Positions 35,165 through 44,681 are shown, counted from the stretch's first letter. The stretch is 64,000 bases of DNA from Streptomyces longwoodensis (GCF_001514125.1 NZ_KQ948549.1:528705-592704), one strand, 5' to 3'. Made by a program: numbers and translations. Notes: a model not told the origin generated them from the letters alone.

Positions 35165-35596
35165 ATGATGGAACCCGAGCACCCGTCCGACGGACGGCCC
35201 GTGGACATGTACCTCGACCTCCTGCGGGTCCGCATGGACAGCGACGACTACCGGCTCCTGCTCCAGGTCGTCGCTCCCGCGCTGCGGGCCCTGGACGAAC
35301 AGCCGCCGGAGTCCATGGACTTCTCCCTGGACCCCGACGACACGCAGAGCCTGCCCCAGGAGATCCGCGACGAGGCGGCCCTGGTGATCGCCACGGCCGT
35401 CACCGGACGGCTGGACAACCAGCTGGTGGAGCTGGAGATCGACGAGACGGGACCGGTGCGCGTGGTCACCGACGCGGCGACCGCGTCCGACCCCGACCGG
35501 CTCGCCGAGATCGCGTCCTACATCCGCCGGCGCCACCAGGACACCGAGGAACTGCGCGGCATCGCCGAGGCGAGCGGCCTGCCCACCGACTTCTGA
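35165..35596 (+). CDS. Conserved hypothetical acidic protein
   Basis: A 143-residue acidic soluble protein, family not recognised. The middle is VVAPALRALDEQPPESMDF and the C-terminus is helical (LAEIASYIRRRHQDTEELRG). The start is ATG at 35165 or 35168. It probably shares an operon with the DUF1206 gene. Its TGA is the first part of a long hairpin. Confidence 0.65.
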   Translation: MMEPEHPSDGRPVDMYLDLLRVRMDSDDYRLLLQVVAPALRALDEQPPESMDFSLDPDDTQSLPQEIRDEAALVIATAVTGRLDNQLVELEIDETGPVRVVTDAATASDPDRLAEIASYIRRRHQDTEELRGIAEASGLPTDF

Positions 35597-35633
35597 GCAC
35601 GGGACCACGGCGACCGCCGCGGTCCCGTGCTCA
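35594..35633. terminator. Strong bidirectional hairpin terminator
   Basis: A 13-bp perfect stem TGAGCACGGGACC / GGTCCCGTGCTCA (35594-35606 with 35621-35633). The loop can form a further CGGC/GCCG pairing. It lies between convergent genes and begins on the stop codon of the left gene. Confidence 0.8.
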
Positions 35634-35648
35634 CCCGTGCCCGGGGTC

Positions 35649-37898
35649 TCACCCCCGTGGTGCGGCCACCGGCACGTCCAGCGGCCGGGCCAGGCCCAGC
35701 ACCGCCTCGTCGAGGCGCTGGAGGTGCCGCAGCACCCGGTCGGTGACCCGCCCGTAGCGCGGTGTCGCCGGAACGCCCGGATCCAGCAGCGAGGCGATGC
35801 TCGGCCCGGTGCGCACCGGCTCCGCCGAGCCCTCGTCGCCGACGTGCGCCGCGATCGCCCTGATATTGCGCAGGATGCGCTCCCCGGCGCCCTTCAGCCC
35901 CGGATCGGCCGCGATCGACGGGTGCGTGGGCAGCAGCTCGGCCGTCGCCGCCAGCGCCCGCGCGTGGTAGGCGCACGTCTCCAGCAGCGCGACCACGTAC
36001 CGGGCCGTCTCACGGCGGGTCCGCAGCGGCGTCACCGGATGCGTCAGCGGCTGGATCGCCGCCCGCAGGTCCGCGAGCGCCTGGTCCAGGTCCCGGGCCT
36101 GCTCCAGCAGGTCGACCGGGGGGCCGCCGCTGAGCTGGTCCATGGCCGTCGAGGTCACCTCGGCCAGCCGGTCCAGCACCGTCGTGAGCAGGTCGTTCGT
36201 CCGCCGGTCGGTATGGACCGGCAGCACCAGCGCCGCCGCGACGATCCCGCAGGCCGCGCCCAGCGCCGTCTCCTCCACCCGCAGCACCAGCACCGACAGG
36301 CTGTAGGTGTGCAGCAGCGTGTACAGCACGCCGAGCGCCGCCGTCACGAAGAACGACATCAGCGTGTACGACAGGGGAGCGGTGTAGAACATCGCGAACA
36401 CGCACAGCAGCACCACCGCGAACGCCGTCCACGTGTGGTGCCCCACCAGCCCGGCCAGCACGATGCCCGCGACGACGCCGAGCACGGTGCCCACCAGCCG
36501 CCGGTAGCCCTTGACCAGGATCTCCCCGGTGGAGGCGGTGTTGATGAAGACGATCCAGCAGGTCAGCACCGCCCAGTACCAGCGCTGCGAGGACAGGAAC
36601 TCGCCCCCGACGATCGCCAGCAGCGAGCCGACCGCCACCTGCACGGCCGCCCGCGTCGTGGGCCGGCGCAGCCCCGTCTCCGGCTCGCTCGGCTCCTCGG
36701 TCTCCTCCGCCACGCCGATCGCGGCGTCCTCGGCGTCCAGCTCCTCGCGGGAGCGGGCCGTCGCCGGGCTGTCGTCGGAGTCGTCCTGCGGCCCGTCCAG
36801 CGCGATGCGCAGGCCCAGGACGGCGCGGGCCGTCTCGCCGATGCCCCGGAACACGTCCTGCACGGCCGGCGACGCGCTCGGCAGGTTCTCGTCGTCCCGG
36901 TAGCCCAGCAGCCGGTTGCGCACCTGCGCCAGTCCGGTGCCCGGGGCGGCGGCCACCGGGCGCCGCACGAGCAGCGCGAGGGCCGTCAGGTCCCGGCGCA
37001 GCGCGTCGCTCGCCTCGTCGCGCACCGGGAGCCGGCCGCGCTCGGGCAGCTGGGCGCCGGGCAGGTGCAGGGTGAGGGTGTCGGCCCGGCGGGCGCTGCG
37101 CGCGGTCAGCAGCAGCAGGCCGAGGCGCTCGGCGGCGATCTCCGCGTCCGCGATGCGGCGCTGCACCAGCCGCGCCACCGCCTCGTCGGGGGTGCCCTCC
37201 TCCAGCCGGCCCTGGATCATCATGGCGGTCTCGTGCAGCCGGGCGGTGCCCACCCGCACCTGCTCCAGGACCCGGTCCACGTCGTCGGGCCCGGCGTCCA
37301 GCAGGTCCGCCAGGGCCTCCAGCAGCTGCGCCAGCCGGGCCCGGAACGCCTCCCGCAGCCGGTGCAGGATGCCCGTCGGGGTCTGCGGCACGAGCACGAA
37401 CCGCGCCAGCGCCCCGCACGCGAACGCGATCGCCACGGTGCCGAGGAACCCCGGCAGGCTGGCCGGGGTCACCCCGACGAACAGCGACGCGAAGTACGTC
37501 TGGAAGCCGATCAGGCCGAGCGCGGTGCCCCGGTCGCCGAACCGGCGGCCGTAGACCGCGCAGAAGATCAGCACGACGAAGAAGGCGTCGCCCAGGAGCA
37601 CCCGGGAGGTCAGCAGCGCGCTCAGCGACACCGACGCCAGCGCCACCGGCAGGCCGAGGGCCAGGGTGACCGCCTGCGGAGCGCGCTGCTTCTCCCGGAT
37701 GGCGAACGTGGCGACCATCGCCGAGATCGCACCGGCCACCAGGTGCGTCACCCCGGCGTCCAGCGCGGCCAGCACGGCCAGGGTCAGGGCGATGGAGAGG
37801 ACGGTGCGCAGTCCCGCGGCCAGTCGCAGCAGCCCCGGGTCGGACGCCGCCACGCGGTCGCGCACCCCAGCCCACACCGACCGTTCCGCTGACCTCAC
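35649..37898 (-). CDS. FUSC family inner-membrane transporter
   Basis: A 749-residue protein of the fusaric-acid-resistance (FUSC) / aromatic acid exporter family. Two membrane blocks of about six helices are seen, at ~28-170 and ~435-570. They are separated by a long helical cytoplasmic domain with acidic linker (DDSDDSPATARSREELDAED), and a C-terminal helical domain follows. The second block has the family-type sequence SSQRWYWAVLTCWIVFINTAS. The substrate is unknown; efflux of aromatic or toxic acids is the family role. The GTG at 37898 has GGAGAG upstream. Convergent with the left gene across a strong terminator. Confidence 0.88.
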   Translation of the reverse strand: MRSAERSVWAGVRDRVAASDPGLLRLAAGLRTVLSIALTLAVLAALDAGVTHLVAGAISAMVATFAIREKQRAPQAVTLALGLPVALASVSLSALLTSRVLLGDAFFVVLIFCAVYGRRFGDRGTALGLIGFQTYFASLFVGVTPASLPGFLGTVAIAFACGALARFVLVPQTPTGILHRLREAFRARLAQLLEALADLLDAGPDDVDRVLEQVRVGTARLHETAMMIQGRLEEGTPDEAVARLVQRRIADAEIAAERLGLLLLTARSARRADTLTLHLPGAQLPERGRLPVRDEASDALRRDLTALALLVRRPVAAAPGTGLAQVRNRLLGYRDDENLPSASPAVQDVFRGIGETARAVLGLRIALDGPQDDSDDSPATARSREELDAEDAAIGVAEETEEPSEPETGLRRPTTRAAVQVAVGSLLAIVGGEFLSSQRWYWAVLTCWIVFINTASTGEILVKGYRRLVGTVLGVVAGIVLAGLVGHHTWTAFAVVLLCVFAMFYTAPLSYTLMSFFVTAALGVLYTLLHTYSLSVLVLRVEETALGAACGIVAAALVLPVHTDRRTNDLLTTVLDRLAEVTSTAMDQLSGGPPVDLLEQARDLDQALADLRAAIQPLTHPVTPLRTRRETARYVVALLETCAYHARALAATAELLPTHPSIAADPGLKGAGERILRNIRAIAAHVGDEGSAEPVRTGPSIASLLDPGVPATPRYGRVTDRVLRHLQRLDEAVLGLARPLDVPVAAPRG

Positions 37899-37958
37899 GC
37901 CGCCGTACTCTCCGCCTCGCGCCTCGACCTGATCATCAGCATGCCACGGCGGGCCGGG

Positions 37959-39326
37959 TCATCCGGCGGCGGGCCGGCTCCCTTCCACGTGGGCCCGCAC
38001 CTGCTCGGGCGTCAGGTAGGTGTCGGTGTACTCGAAGTCCTTGAGCTTGGCCGGCCGGCGCGCCTGGAAGCCGGTGCGGACGAAGTCGTCCCCGGCGAGC
38101 GCGTTCAGCGTCCAGTTCGTCGCCACCCGGACCTTGGCCACCCCGGTGCGCAGCGCCCACCAGTGGTAGCCGCGCGCCGCCACCTGGGCCGGCAGGCCGC
38201 GCAGTTCGACACCCAGCGGCTTGGACACCGCGTCCCGCCCGCCGAGGTCGACGACCAGCCCGAGGTCCTTGTGCTCGTACGGCTGCAGCGGCGCGCCGCG
38301 CAGCGTGGCGATCACGTTGTCGGCGACCGCCTTGCCCTGCCGCATGGCGTGCTGGGCGGTCGGCGGGCACACCGCGCCCTCCTCGCCCTTGGCGAGGTCC
38401 GGGACGGCGGCGGAGTCGCCGAGCGCGAACACCCCGTCGGAGCCCGGCAGGGTCATCTCCGGGGTGACCGCGAGCCGCCCGCGCACCGTCTCCGCGTCGA
38501 GCGTGGCGATCAGCGGGCTCGCCACGACGCCCGCCGTCCAGATCAGCGTGTGGGTCGGGACCACCCGCCCGTCGGTGAAGGTGACCTCCTCCGGCCCCGC
38601 CTTCGCGATGGACACGCCGAGCGAGACCTCGATGCCGCGCCGGCGCAGCACCTCCTGCGCGCTGCGGCCGAGCTTGTCGCCCAGCTCCGGCATCAGCTTC
38701 GGCGCGATGTCGATCAGGTGCCACTTGATCAGCTTCGGGTCGAGGCGGGGGTAGCGCCGGACCGCGCTGTGCGTCAGCTTCTGCAGGCAGGCCGCGGTCT
38801 CGGTACCGGCGTAGCCGCCGCCGACCACCACGAACTGCAGCCGGGACGCCCGCTCGGCCGGGTCCTGGCTGGCGTCCGCCAGGTCCAGCTGGGAGATCAC
38901 GTGGTCGCGGATGTAGGCGGCCTCCGCGAGCGTCTTCATGCCGAACGCGTTGTCCGTCAGTCCCGGGATGTCGAAGGTGCGGGTCACGCTGCCGGGGGCG
39001 AGCACGAGGTAGTCGTACGGCTCGTTGACGATGCGGTCGGTGATGGTGCGCACCACGCACACCTTCGCCTTCAGGTCCACGCCGATCGCACCGCCGGGGA
39101 TGATCCGGGTGCGGTACCTGGCGCTGCGGCGCAGGGACAGGGCGATCGACTGGGGCGTGAGCACCCCGGAGGCGACCTGTGGCAGCAGTGGCAGGTAGAG
39201 CTGGTAGGAGAAGGGGGTCACCAGGGTGACGTCGGCTTCGTCGGGGGAGAGCTTGCGTTCCAGGCGCCGGACGCACTCCACTCCCGCGAAGCCCGCGCCC
39301 ACCACCAGAATCCTGGGTCGTGTCAC
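37959..39326 (-). CDS. NDH-2-type NADH dehydrogenase-like flavoprotein
   Basis: A 455-residue FAD/NAD(P)-binding oxidoreductase of the type II NADH dehydrogenase family. The FAD motif VVGAGFAGVECVRRL is at residues 7-21, the NADH motif VVVGGGYAGTETA near 165, and the C-terminal FAD motif VFALGDSAAVPD near 300. PPTAQHAMRQG is diagnostic of Ndh. A membrane-associated role passing electrons from NADH to menaquinone is expected. The GTG at 39326 follows AGAGGGA. Divergent from a MarR regulator gene in a 245-base gap. Confidence 0.9.
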   Translation of the reverse strand: MTRPRILVVGAGFAGVECVRRLERKLSPDEADVTLVTPFSYQLYLPLLPQVASGVLTPQSIALSLRRSARYRTRIIPGGAIGVDLKAKVCVVRTITDRIVNEPYDYLVLAPGSVTRTFDIPGLTDNAFGMKTLAEAAYIRDHVISQLDLADASQDPAERASRLQFVVVGGGYAGTETAACLQKLTHSAVRRYPRLDPKLIKWHLIDIAPKLMPELGDKLGRSAQEVLRRRGIEVSLGVSIAKAGPEEVTFTDGRVVPTHTLIWTAGVVASPLIATLDAETVRGRLAVTPEMTLPGSDGVFALGDSAAVPDLAKGEEGAVCPPTAQHAMRQGKAVADNVIATLRGAPLQPYEHKDLGLVVDLGGRDAVSKPLGVELRGLPAQVAARGYHWWALRTGVAKVRVATNWTLNALAGDDFVRTGFQARRPAKLKDFEYTDTYLTPEQVRAHVEGSRPAAG

Positions 39327-39571
39327 GTCGTTCCCTCTTTCTGCGGCTCCTGCGGTCTGTGCCTTGATCCCTCGCCTTGCACCTGCCCGCCCCGGACGGC
39401 TTCGCACCTCCTCGATCCCACCGCGCCGGGACCGCGCGCGCCACCCGGACGGGCCGAGCAGACGAACGGCACCCTCGAACACCTCGTCGGGGCCGGTCGG
39501 CCGTGTAGGCCCCGGCCCCTCGGGTAGCCCGACGTACATGACAAAAACGGTGGTGGCCGGAGGGTACTGAC

Positions 39572-40078
39572 GTGGGCTGCGCAGAGGGCGCCGACGACGG
39601 GCAGGAGGCGCGGGAGGCGACCGCGCGGCGGGTCGTCGACGCGATGGAGGGTCTGGTGGCGTGGTGGCTGGCGGCGGCGGACGGGACGACGCCGCGGCTT
39701 CCGGCGCGTCAGCTGCTCGCGCTGCGGACCGTGCGGCGCAGACCCGAGACCAACCTCACCGCGCTCGCCGGGCAGCTCGGCATCGGCCTGCCCAACGCCA
39801 GCCGCCTGTGCGACCGGCTGGAGGCGGCGGGCCTGCTGGAGCGGACCGTGCCGCCGGGCAACCGGCGGGAGGTGCGGCTCGCGGTGACCGCGTACGGGCA
39901 ACGCGTCCTCGCGGACGTCACCGAGCGGCGCGTACGGGGGCTCGTGACCGTGGTCGCGCAGATGACCCCCGGTCAGCGGGCCGCCCTGGAACAGGGCCTG
40001 TCCGCCTTCCACCACTCCCGCACCGCGGGCCCGCGGCCCCCGTACGGCACCGGCGGCGCCCAGCGGGGCGACGGCTGA
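39572..40078 (+). CDS. MarR family transcriptional regulator
   Basis: A 168-residue MarR-type regulator. The winged helix region is NLTALAGQLGIGLPNASRLC then DRLEAAGLLERTVPPGNRRE (~60-100), with flanking dimer helices. It is paralogous to the MarR gene at 46109, sharing the S[R/T]SRLCDRL core. The GTG at 39572 has CCGGAGGG upstream. Divergent from the NDH-2 gene, its most likely target. Confidence 0.88.
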   Translation: MGCAEGADDGQEAREATARRVVDAMEGLVAWWLAAADGTTPRLPARQLLALRTVRRRPETNLTALAGQLGIGLPNASRLCDRLEAAGLLERTVPPGNRREVRLAVTAYGQRVLADVTERRVRGLVTVVAQMTPGQRAALEQGLSAFHHSRTAGPRPPYGTGGAQRGDG

Positions 40079-40102
40079 GCGGCGGCCGTGCGGCGGCCGG
40101 GC

Positions 40103-41827
40103 TCAGCCCGTCGCCGCCCGCCCGGTGACGTGGCACAGCAGCAGGCACACGTCGTCGTCGCGCTCGGAGTCGCTCAGCAGCGGGTCGAGGATGCGGTCCG
40201 CCGCGCCCTCCAGGTCGGCCTCCAGCTCCTCGGAGCCGAAGCCGGCCAGCGCCGTCGCCAGCCGCTCGATGCCCGGGTCTATGCCCTGGGCGCGCCGCTC
40301 CACCAGGCCGTCCGTGTACATCGCGAGCGTGGAGCCCGCCGGGAGCGGCACCCGGTGGTCGGCGATCTCCTGGCGCAGCGGGATGCCCAGCATGGCGCCC
40401 GGCCGCGCGTCCAGGACGTGCACCCGGCCGTCCGGGGTGCGCAGCACCGGCGGCGGGTGGCCGGCGGCCGCCCACGTGAGCACCGGCTCGTCCGGGTGGA
40501 AGCGGGCGATCACCGCCGTCGCGTACAGGTCGGGCTGGAGGTGGTGCAGGAACCGGTGCAGCCGCGTCAGCAGCTGGCCCGGCGTGCCGCCGTCGACGGC
40601 GTACGCCCGCAGCGCGGTGCGCAGCTGGCTCATCATCACGGCCGCGTGCAGCCCGTGCCCGGTGACGTCCCCGATGACGGTGATCAGGCCGCCGTCGGGC
40701 TGGCGGAAGGCGTCGTACCAGTCGCCGCCGATGTTCAGCCCGAAGGTGGCGGGCAGGTAGCGCGCGGCCAGCCGCAGCCCCGGCCGGGTGGGCAGCTCGG
40801 TCAGCAGGGCCCGCTGGAGCGTCTCGGCGATGTCCCGGTTGTGCTCGAACCGGCGGGCGTGGTCCAGCGCGATGCTCGCCCGGCGGGTCAGCTCGATCAG
40901 CATCACCGCGTCGTCCGGGTCCCAGCGCTCCTCCGGCGGGGTCAGCGTGAGGACGCCCAGCGGGGCGCGCCGGGTCGGCAGCGGCACGCACAGCATCGGG
41001 AGCGCCGGGTCCAGCACGGAGGGCGGGTGGTCGTCGACCCCGGGCAGCCCGCCGGGGTGGTCGGCGGCGTACTGCGGCCGGCCGGTGCGGGCGGCGCGGA
41101 CGGCCGCCGCGGGGTGCGGCGCGGGCGGCCGCTCGTGGTCCCCGTCGGTGTCGAACAGCCAGACGTCGACGCGGCGGGCGTACCGGGGCACCAGCAGTTC
41201 CGGCAGCCGCCGCACGATCTCCTCGTGGTTCAGCGACGCGGTCAGCACGGCGCTGGCGTCGGCCAGGAACGTCAGCCGGCGGCGGGCGTTCTCCGCCTCC
41301 TGGCGGGCCGCCCGCTCCGCCGCGAAGGCCTCGCGCTGGGCCCGTCCGGCGGCGTCCAGCTCGGCGTGCAGCGCCAGCACGCCCTGGTTGGTCTGGTGCA
41401 GCTCCTCCCGGTGGAAGGCGACCAGGTCCTCCTGCTCGGCGAGCCGGTCCAGGACGACCGCGGTGTCCTCGTCGGCCCCCAGCAGCGCCTCCGCCAGCAG
41501 GTCGGGGTCGTCCCCGCCGGACGAGGCCCGCACGGCGCCGTCCGCCTCCGGGCAGGGCACCGCCGTCTCCCACGGCGGCTCACCGGCCGGCGGGACCGCG
41601 GCCACCTCGGCGCGCAGCAGGTGCTCCCCGGCGTCGGAGTCGGTCGTCGACAGTGTCAGGCGCCAGGTGCCGCCCTTGGTCAGGCACTGCCGCAGCCGGG
41701 CGCTGAGCGCGACCGTCAGCCGGGTGCGGGGCAGCGGCGCCACGCCCAGGGCGGCGGCCAACCGGGCGGTGGTGATCCGCGCCCGCGCGGCGTCGGTGAC
41801 GGAGGTGATCTCCCATGCGTGCCTCAT
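40103..41827 (-). CDS. GAF-SpoIIE PP2C phosphatase (RsbU-like)
   Basis: A 574-residue serine phosphatase that probably dephosphorylates STAS antagonist proteins. An N-terminal conserved region is followed by a coiled stretch (~130-180), a GAF-type domain (~190-335) and a SpoIIE PP2C domain. Its metal ligands are GGDWYD (367-372), VIGDVTGHG, MYTDGLVE and DDDVCLL, all intact. It is the last gene of the five-gene stressosome operon. The stop of the previous gene overlaps a GTG at 41833 (GTGA); the ATG at 41827, with GGAG 5 bases upstream, is preferred. Confidence 0.9.
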   Translation of the reverse strand: MRHAWEITSVTDAARARITTARLAAALGVAPLPRTRLTVALSARLRQCLTKGGTWRLTLSTTDSDAGEHLLRAEVAAVPPAGEPPWETAVPCPEADGAVRASSGGDDPDLLAEALLGADEDTAVVLDRLAEQEDLVAFHREELHQTNQGVLALHAELDAAGRAQREAFAAERAARQEAENARRRLTFLADASAVLTASLNHEEIVRRLPELLVPRYARRVDVWLFDTDGDHERPPAPHPAAAVRAARTGRPQYAADHPGGLPGVDDHPPSVLDPALPMLCVPLPTRRAPLGVLTLTPPEERWDPDDAVMLIELTRRASIALDHARRFEHNRDIAETLQRALLTELPTRPGLRLAARYLPATFGLNIGGDWYDAFRQPDGGLITVIGDVTGHGLHAAVMMSQLRTALRAYAVDGGTPGQLLTRLHRFLHHLQPDLYATAVIARFHPDEPVLTWAAAGHPPPVLRTPDGRVHVLDARPGAMLGIPLRQEIADHRVPLPAGSTLAMYTDGLVERRAQGIDPGIERLATALAGFGSEELEADLEGAADRILDPLLSDSERDDDVCLLLCHVTGRAATG

Positions 41828-41829
41828 CG

Positions 41830-42870
41830 TCACTCCGGCGGGGTCGGGGCCAGGACGGCCACGGCGGTGTCGTCGCGCATCGGCCGGGCGGAGCTGCTGG
41901 CGTCCCGCACGGCCACGGCGGCGGTGACGGCCGGGTCGGCCGTCACCAGCCGGGGGTCGTCGGGCGGTGCCCAGCGGCTCGGCAGACCGTCGGTGTACAG
42001 GATCAGCAGCCGGTCGGCGGACCAGGGGGCCCGGGACTCGGGAATGGTCGCCGGCCGGTGGGCGCCCACTATGCCGGGGCGGGACACCAGCGAGCGCCAG
42101 GTGCCGTCCTCGCGGAGGCGGGCGCCGACGTTGCCGACGCCGGCGAAGCGCAGCTCGCCCTGCCGGACGTCGAGCTGGGCCACCGCGACGGCCGCCCCGC
42201 GGGTGCCGCGCAGCGCGTCGTGCAGCCGGCGCAGCACCTCGGCGGGCGGCAGGTCGGCCCGGCGGCGCACCTCGGCGACCGCGGCGCCGGAGGCCCGGGC
42301 GGCCTCGGGGCCGTGGCCGAGCCCGTCGGCCAGCAGCAGGGTCAGCCGGTCCCCGGCGCGCACGCAGGTCCAGGCGTCCCCGGACCACTGAGCGCCGGCC
42401 AGCGGCAGGTTGATCCCGCCGGCCCGCGCGGCGGCCGACGGGGTGGCGGGCCGGTGGGCGGCCCCGATCCGGGCCAGCGCGACCGTGCCCCGGCCGGCGG
42501 CGCTGTGCACGGCGAAGTCGTCGGCCAGCCGCCGGCAGGTGCCGAGGCCCGCGCCGAGCGACCCGGCGGTGGAGAAGCCGTCGCGCAGGGCGGCCGCCAC
42601 GTCGGGCATGCCGGGGCCGTGGTCGACGGCCGCGATCTGGACGACGGCGGTCGCGTCCTCGTCGGGTACGGCGGGGGCGACGGCCTCGACGAGGAGGTGG
42701 CCGCCGTACGCGTGCTTGAGCAGGTTGGTGGTCAGCTCCGTGGCGACCAGGACGGCGTCCTGGGTGCGCTCGGCGTCCAGGCCCGCCACCGCGGCGGCGC
42801 CCTCCGCGGCCAGCCGCGCGTCGCGCACCCGGGTCGCGTCGCGCACGGGCACGTCCCACACCCGGGTCAC
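41830..42870 (-). CDS. ATPase-SpoIIE phosphatase fusion (RsbT/RsbX-like)
   Basis: A 346-residue fusion. Residues ~1-140 form an RsbW/RsbT-like GHKL ATPase with ATELTTNLLKHAYGG, VDHGPGMPDV and a GAGLGTCRR G2 motif. Residues ~150-346 form a small SpoIIE-like PP2C domain with GDAW, LADGLGHGPEAA, YTDGLPSRW and DDTAVAVL. In B. subtilis RsbX resets the stressosome by dephosphorylating RsbR and RsbS; this protein is in the equivalent place. GTGA overlaps join it to rsbT upstream and the SpoIIE gene downstream. The GTG at 42870 has GGGAGGGAAGG. Confidence 0.88.
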   Translation of the reverse strand: MTRVWDVPVRDATRVRDARLAAEGAAAVAGLDAERTQDAVLVATELTTNLLKHAYGGHLLVEAVAPAVPDEDATAVVQIAAVDHGPGMPDVAAALRDGFSTAGSLGAGLGTCRRLADDFAVHSAAGRGTVALARIGAAHRPATPSAAARAGGINLPLAGAQWSGDAWTCVRAGDRLTLLLADGLGHGPEAARASGAAVAEVRRRADLPPAEVLRRLHDALRGTRGAAVAVAQLDVRQGELRFAGVGNVGARLREDGTWRSLVSRPGIVGAHRPATIPESRAPWSADRLLILYTDGLPSRWAPPDDPRLVTADPAVTAAVAVRDASSSARPMRDDTAVAVLAPTPPE

Positions 42871-43313
42871 GACCTTCCCTCCCGGGGCCGCGGCGGGCGC
42901 GCGGCCCACGAGGTCACGGTGACCACGGTGCCGACGCCCGGCGTGCTGTCGATGGAGAACGCGTGCACCAGGCGCCGTGCGCCGCCCAGACCCATGCCCA
43001 GCCCCTCCCCGGAGGTGAAGCCGTCGCGCAGCGCCTGCTCCAGGTCGGCGATGCCGGGGCCCTGGTCGCTGAACGTGAGCCGCAGCCCCTGCGCGGCGCC
43101 CTCGGTGACCTGCTCGACGCGGAGCTCGCCGCCACCGCCGTGCACCAGGGTGTTGCGGGCCAGTTCGCTGGCCGCCGTGACCAGCTTGGTCTGCTCGACC
43201 AGGCTGAACCCGAGCAGGGCGGCCGCCTGCCGGACGTGCTGGCGCAGCCACACCAGGTCCCTGTCCGACCTGATCGGCAGGCGGGCGTCGACCCGGGCGG
43301 CCGTGCCGCTCAT
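42867..43313 (-). CDS. rsbT: Stressosome switch kinase RsbT-like
   Basis: A 148-residue GHKL kinase. The N-box is AASELARNTLVHGGGG (~51-66), then FSDQGPGIADLEQAL and a G2 motif GEGLGMGLGGARRL. In the family RsbT phosphorylates RsbR and RsbS and, once released, activates a phosphatase. The ATG at 43313 overlaps the rsbS stop (ATGA at 43310-43313), and its own stop overlaps the next gene. The gene order makes the identification firm. Confidence 0.9.
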   Translation of the reverse strand: MSGTAARVDARLPIRSDRDLVWLRQHVRQAAALLGFSLVEQTKLVTAASELARNTLVHGGGGELRVEQVTEGAAQGLRLTFSDQGPGIADLEQALRDGFTSGEGLGMGLGGARRLVHAFSIDSTPGVGTVVTVTSWAARPPRPREGRS

Positions 43314-43726
43314 CCGTCCCCCCGCCGACGATCGGCCGGCCGCACCACGTCCGGACCACCCAGCAGTTCGACGGCCGCCCCGGCGCTCAGCGCCGTGCGC
43401 AGCCCCGGCAGCGTCAGACCCAGCTCGACCAGGGTGAGGGCCACGGCGGGACGCATGCCCGCCACCACCGTCCGCGCGGCCAGCAGCCGGGCGCCCGCGG
43501 CGATCTCGGCCAGCACCCGGCCGAGGAAGGAGTCGACGATCTCGACCCCGGAGATGTCGATGACCACCCCGCCGACCCGGTGCCGGACGATGGCCTCGCC
43601 GATGTCCTGCTGGAGCTGCTCGGCCAGCCCGTCGTGCAGGTCGCCCGGCAGCGTCACCAGCAGGACGTCGCCCAGCTTCAGCACCGGGACGGCCCCGGTG
43701 CCGGCGGAGAGGAAGCCGTCGCTCAC
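43310..43726 (-). CDS. rsbS: STAS-domain stressosome scaffold RsbS-like
   Basis: A 138-residue single STAS domain protein. The phosphorylation segment DISGVEIVDSFLGRVL contains S66, equivalent to Ser59 of B. subtilis RsbS. GMRPAVALTLVELGL is the expected second signature. The GTG at 43726 overlaps the rsbR stop (GTGA). It forms the stressosome core with RsbR and sequesters RsbT. Confidence 0.92.
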   Translation of the reverse strand: MSDGFLSAGTGAVPVLKLGDVLLVTLPGDLHDGLAEQLQQDIGEAIVRHRVGGVVIDISGVEIVDSFLGRVLAEIAAGARLLAARTVVAGMRPAVALTLVELGLTLPGLRTALSAGAAVELLGGPDVVRPADRRRGDG

Positions 43727-44619
43727 CGCTTGCTCGCACCGCCCGACGCCTGCACGATGTCCGCGCCCAGACCGCGCAGCGCGTACCCGAGGGCGTCCGC
43801 CAGGCCGGCGCGGGTCACCACGGTGCCCAGGTCGAGGCCGAGCTGGACGATCGTCTGCGCGATGGCGGGGCGGATGCCCGACACCACGCACTCCGCGCCC
43901 ATCAGCCGGACCGCCGCGACCGTCTTCACCAGGTGCTGGGCCACCAGCGAGTCGACCGTGGGCACCCCGGTGATGTCGAGGATCGCGTACCGCGCCTGCT
44001 CCGCGACGACCGCCTCAAGCAGCGTCTCCATGACGACCTGGCTGCGGGCGCTGTCCAGGGTCCCGATGAGCGGCACGGCGACGATGCCGTCCCACAGCCG
44101 GATCACGGGCGTGGCCACCTCCAGCAGCTGCATCCGCTGCCGGTCGATGAGCGCCTGGCCCTCGCTGAGCGCGGTGTCCAGCACCACCAGCCGCAGGGTG
44201 CCCGTCAGGACGGTCAGGGCGGTGGTGCACGCGCGCAAGTGCTCGGCGGGCGCGTCCGCCAGGTCGGTGGCGAGGAGGTCCGTCGGGGGCACCCGCAGGG
44301 CGTCCACCTCCCGCGACACCTGGGCCGCGCTCAGGCCGTACCGGGCGCGGGCCGCGGCCATCCCGGCGAGCTGCTCCCGCACCACGGTGAACGCCTCGGC
44401 GTCCGGGTCCTCGACCCGCTCCGTCTCGGCCACCTGCGCGAGGGCGTCGACCACGACCCGGCCGGCCTCCACCGCCTCGTCCCGGGACACGGTGAACACG
44501 CTGCGGAACAGCGCCTCGTCGGCCCACCGCTGGGCGATCTGCTCCCTGCGGCGGCGCAGGAAGGCCGCGACCTCGCGGGCCGGCGACTCGTGCTGGTGCA
44601 GCGCTTCGTGATCCGGCAC
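43723..44619 (-). CDS. rsbR: STAS-domain stressosome sensor RsbR-like
   Basis: A 298-residue RsbR paralogue with a globin-like/helical N-terminal sensory domain (1-155), a linker helix and a C-terminal STAS domain (~170-285). The two phosphorylation positions of B. subtilis RsbRA are recognisable: DITGVPTVDS has Ser at the T171 position (S224), and RPAIAQTIVQLG keeps the T205 equivalent (T256). It is the first gene of the operon. The GTG at 44619 has GGAGGAA upstream. A TTGCCG-GG-CGACAA quasi-palindrome lies ~65 bases upstream. Confidence 0.92.
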   Translation of the reverse strand: MPDHEALHQHESPAREVAAFLRRRREQIAQRWADEALFRSVFTVSRDEAVEAGRVVVDALAQVAETERVEDPDAEAFTVVREQLAGMAAARARYGLSAAQVSREVDALRVPPTDLLATDLADAPAEHLRACTTALTVLTGTLRLVVLDTALSEGQALIDRQRMQLLEVATPVIRLWDGIVAVPLIGTLDSARSQVVMETLLEAVVAEQARYAILDITGVPTVDSLVAQHLVKTVAAVRLMGAECVVSGIRPAIAQTIVQLGLDLGTVVTRAGLADALGYALRGLGADIVQASGGASKR

Positions 44620-44681
44620 CTGCTGTTCCTCCGTCTGCGTTGCGGTGCTGCGTCCCCCGGTGGCGGGAGCATCAGCGATCT

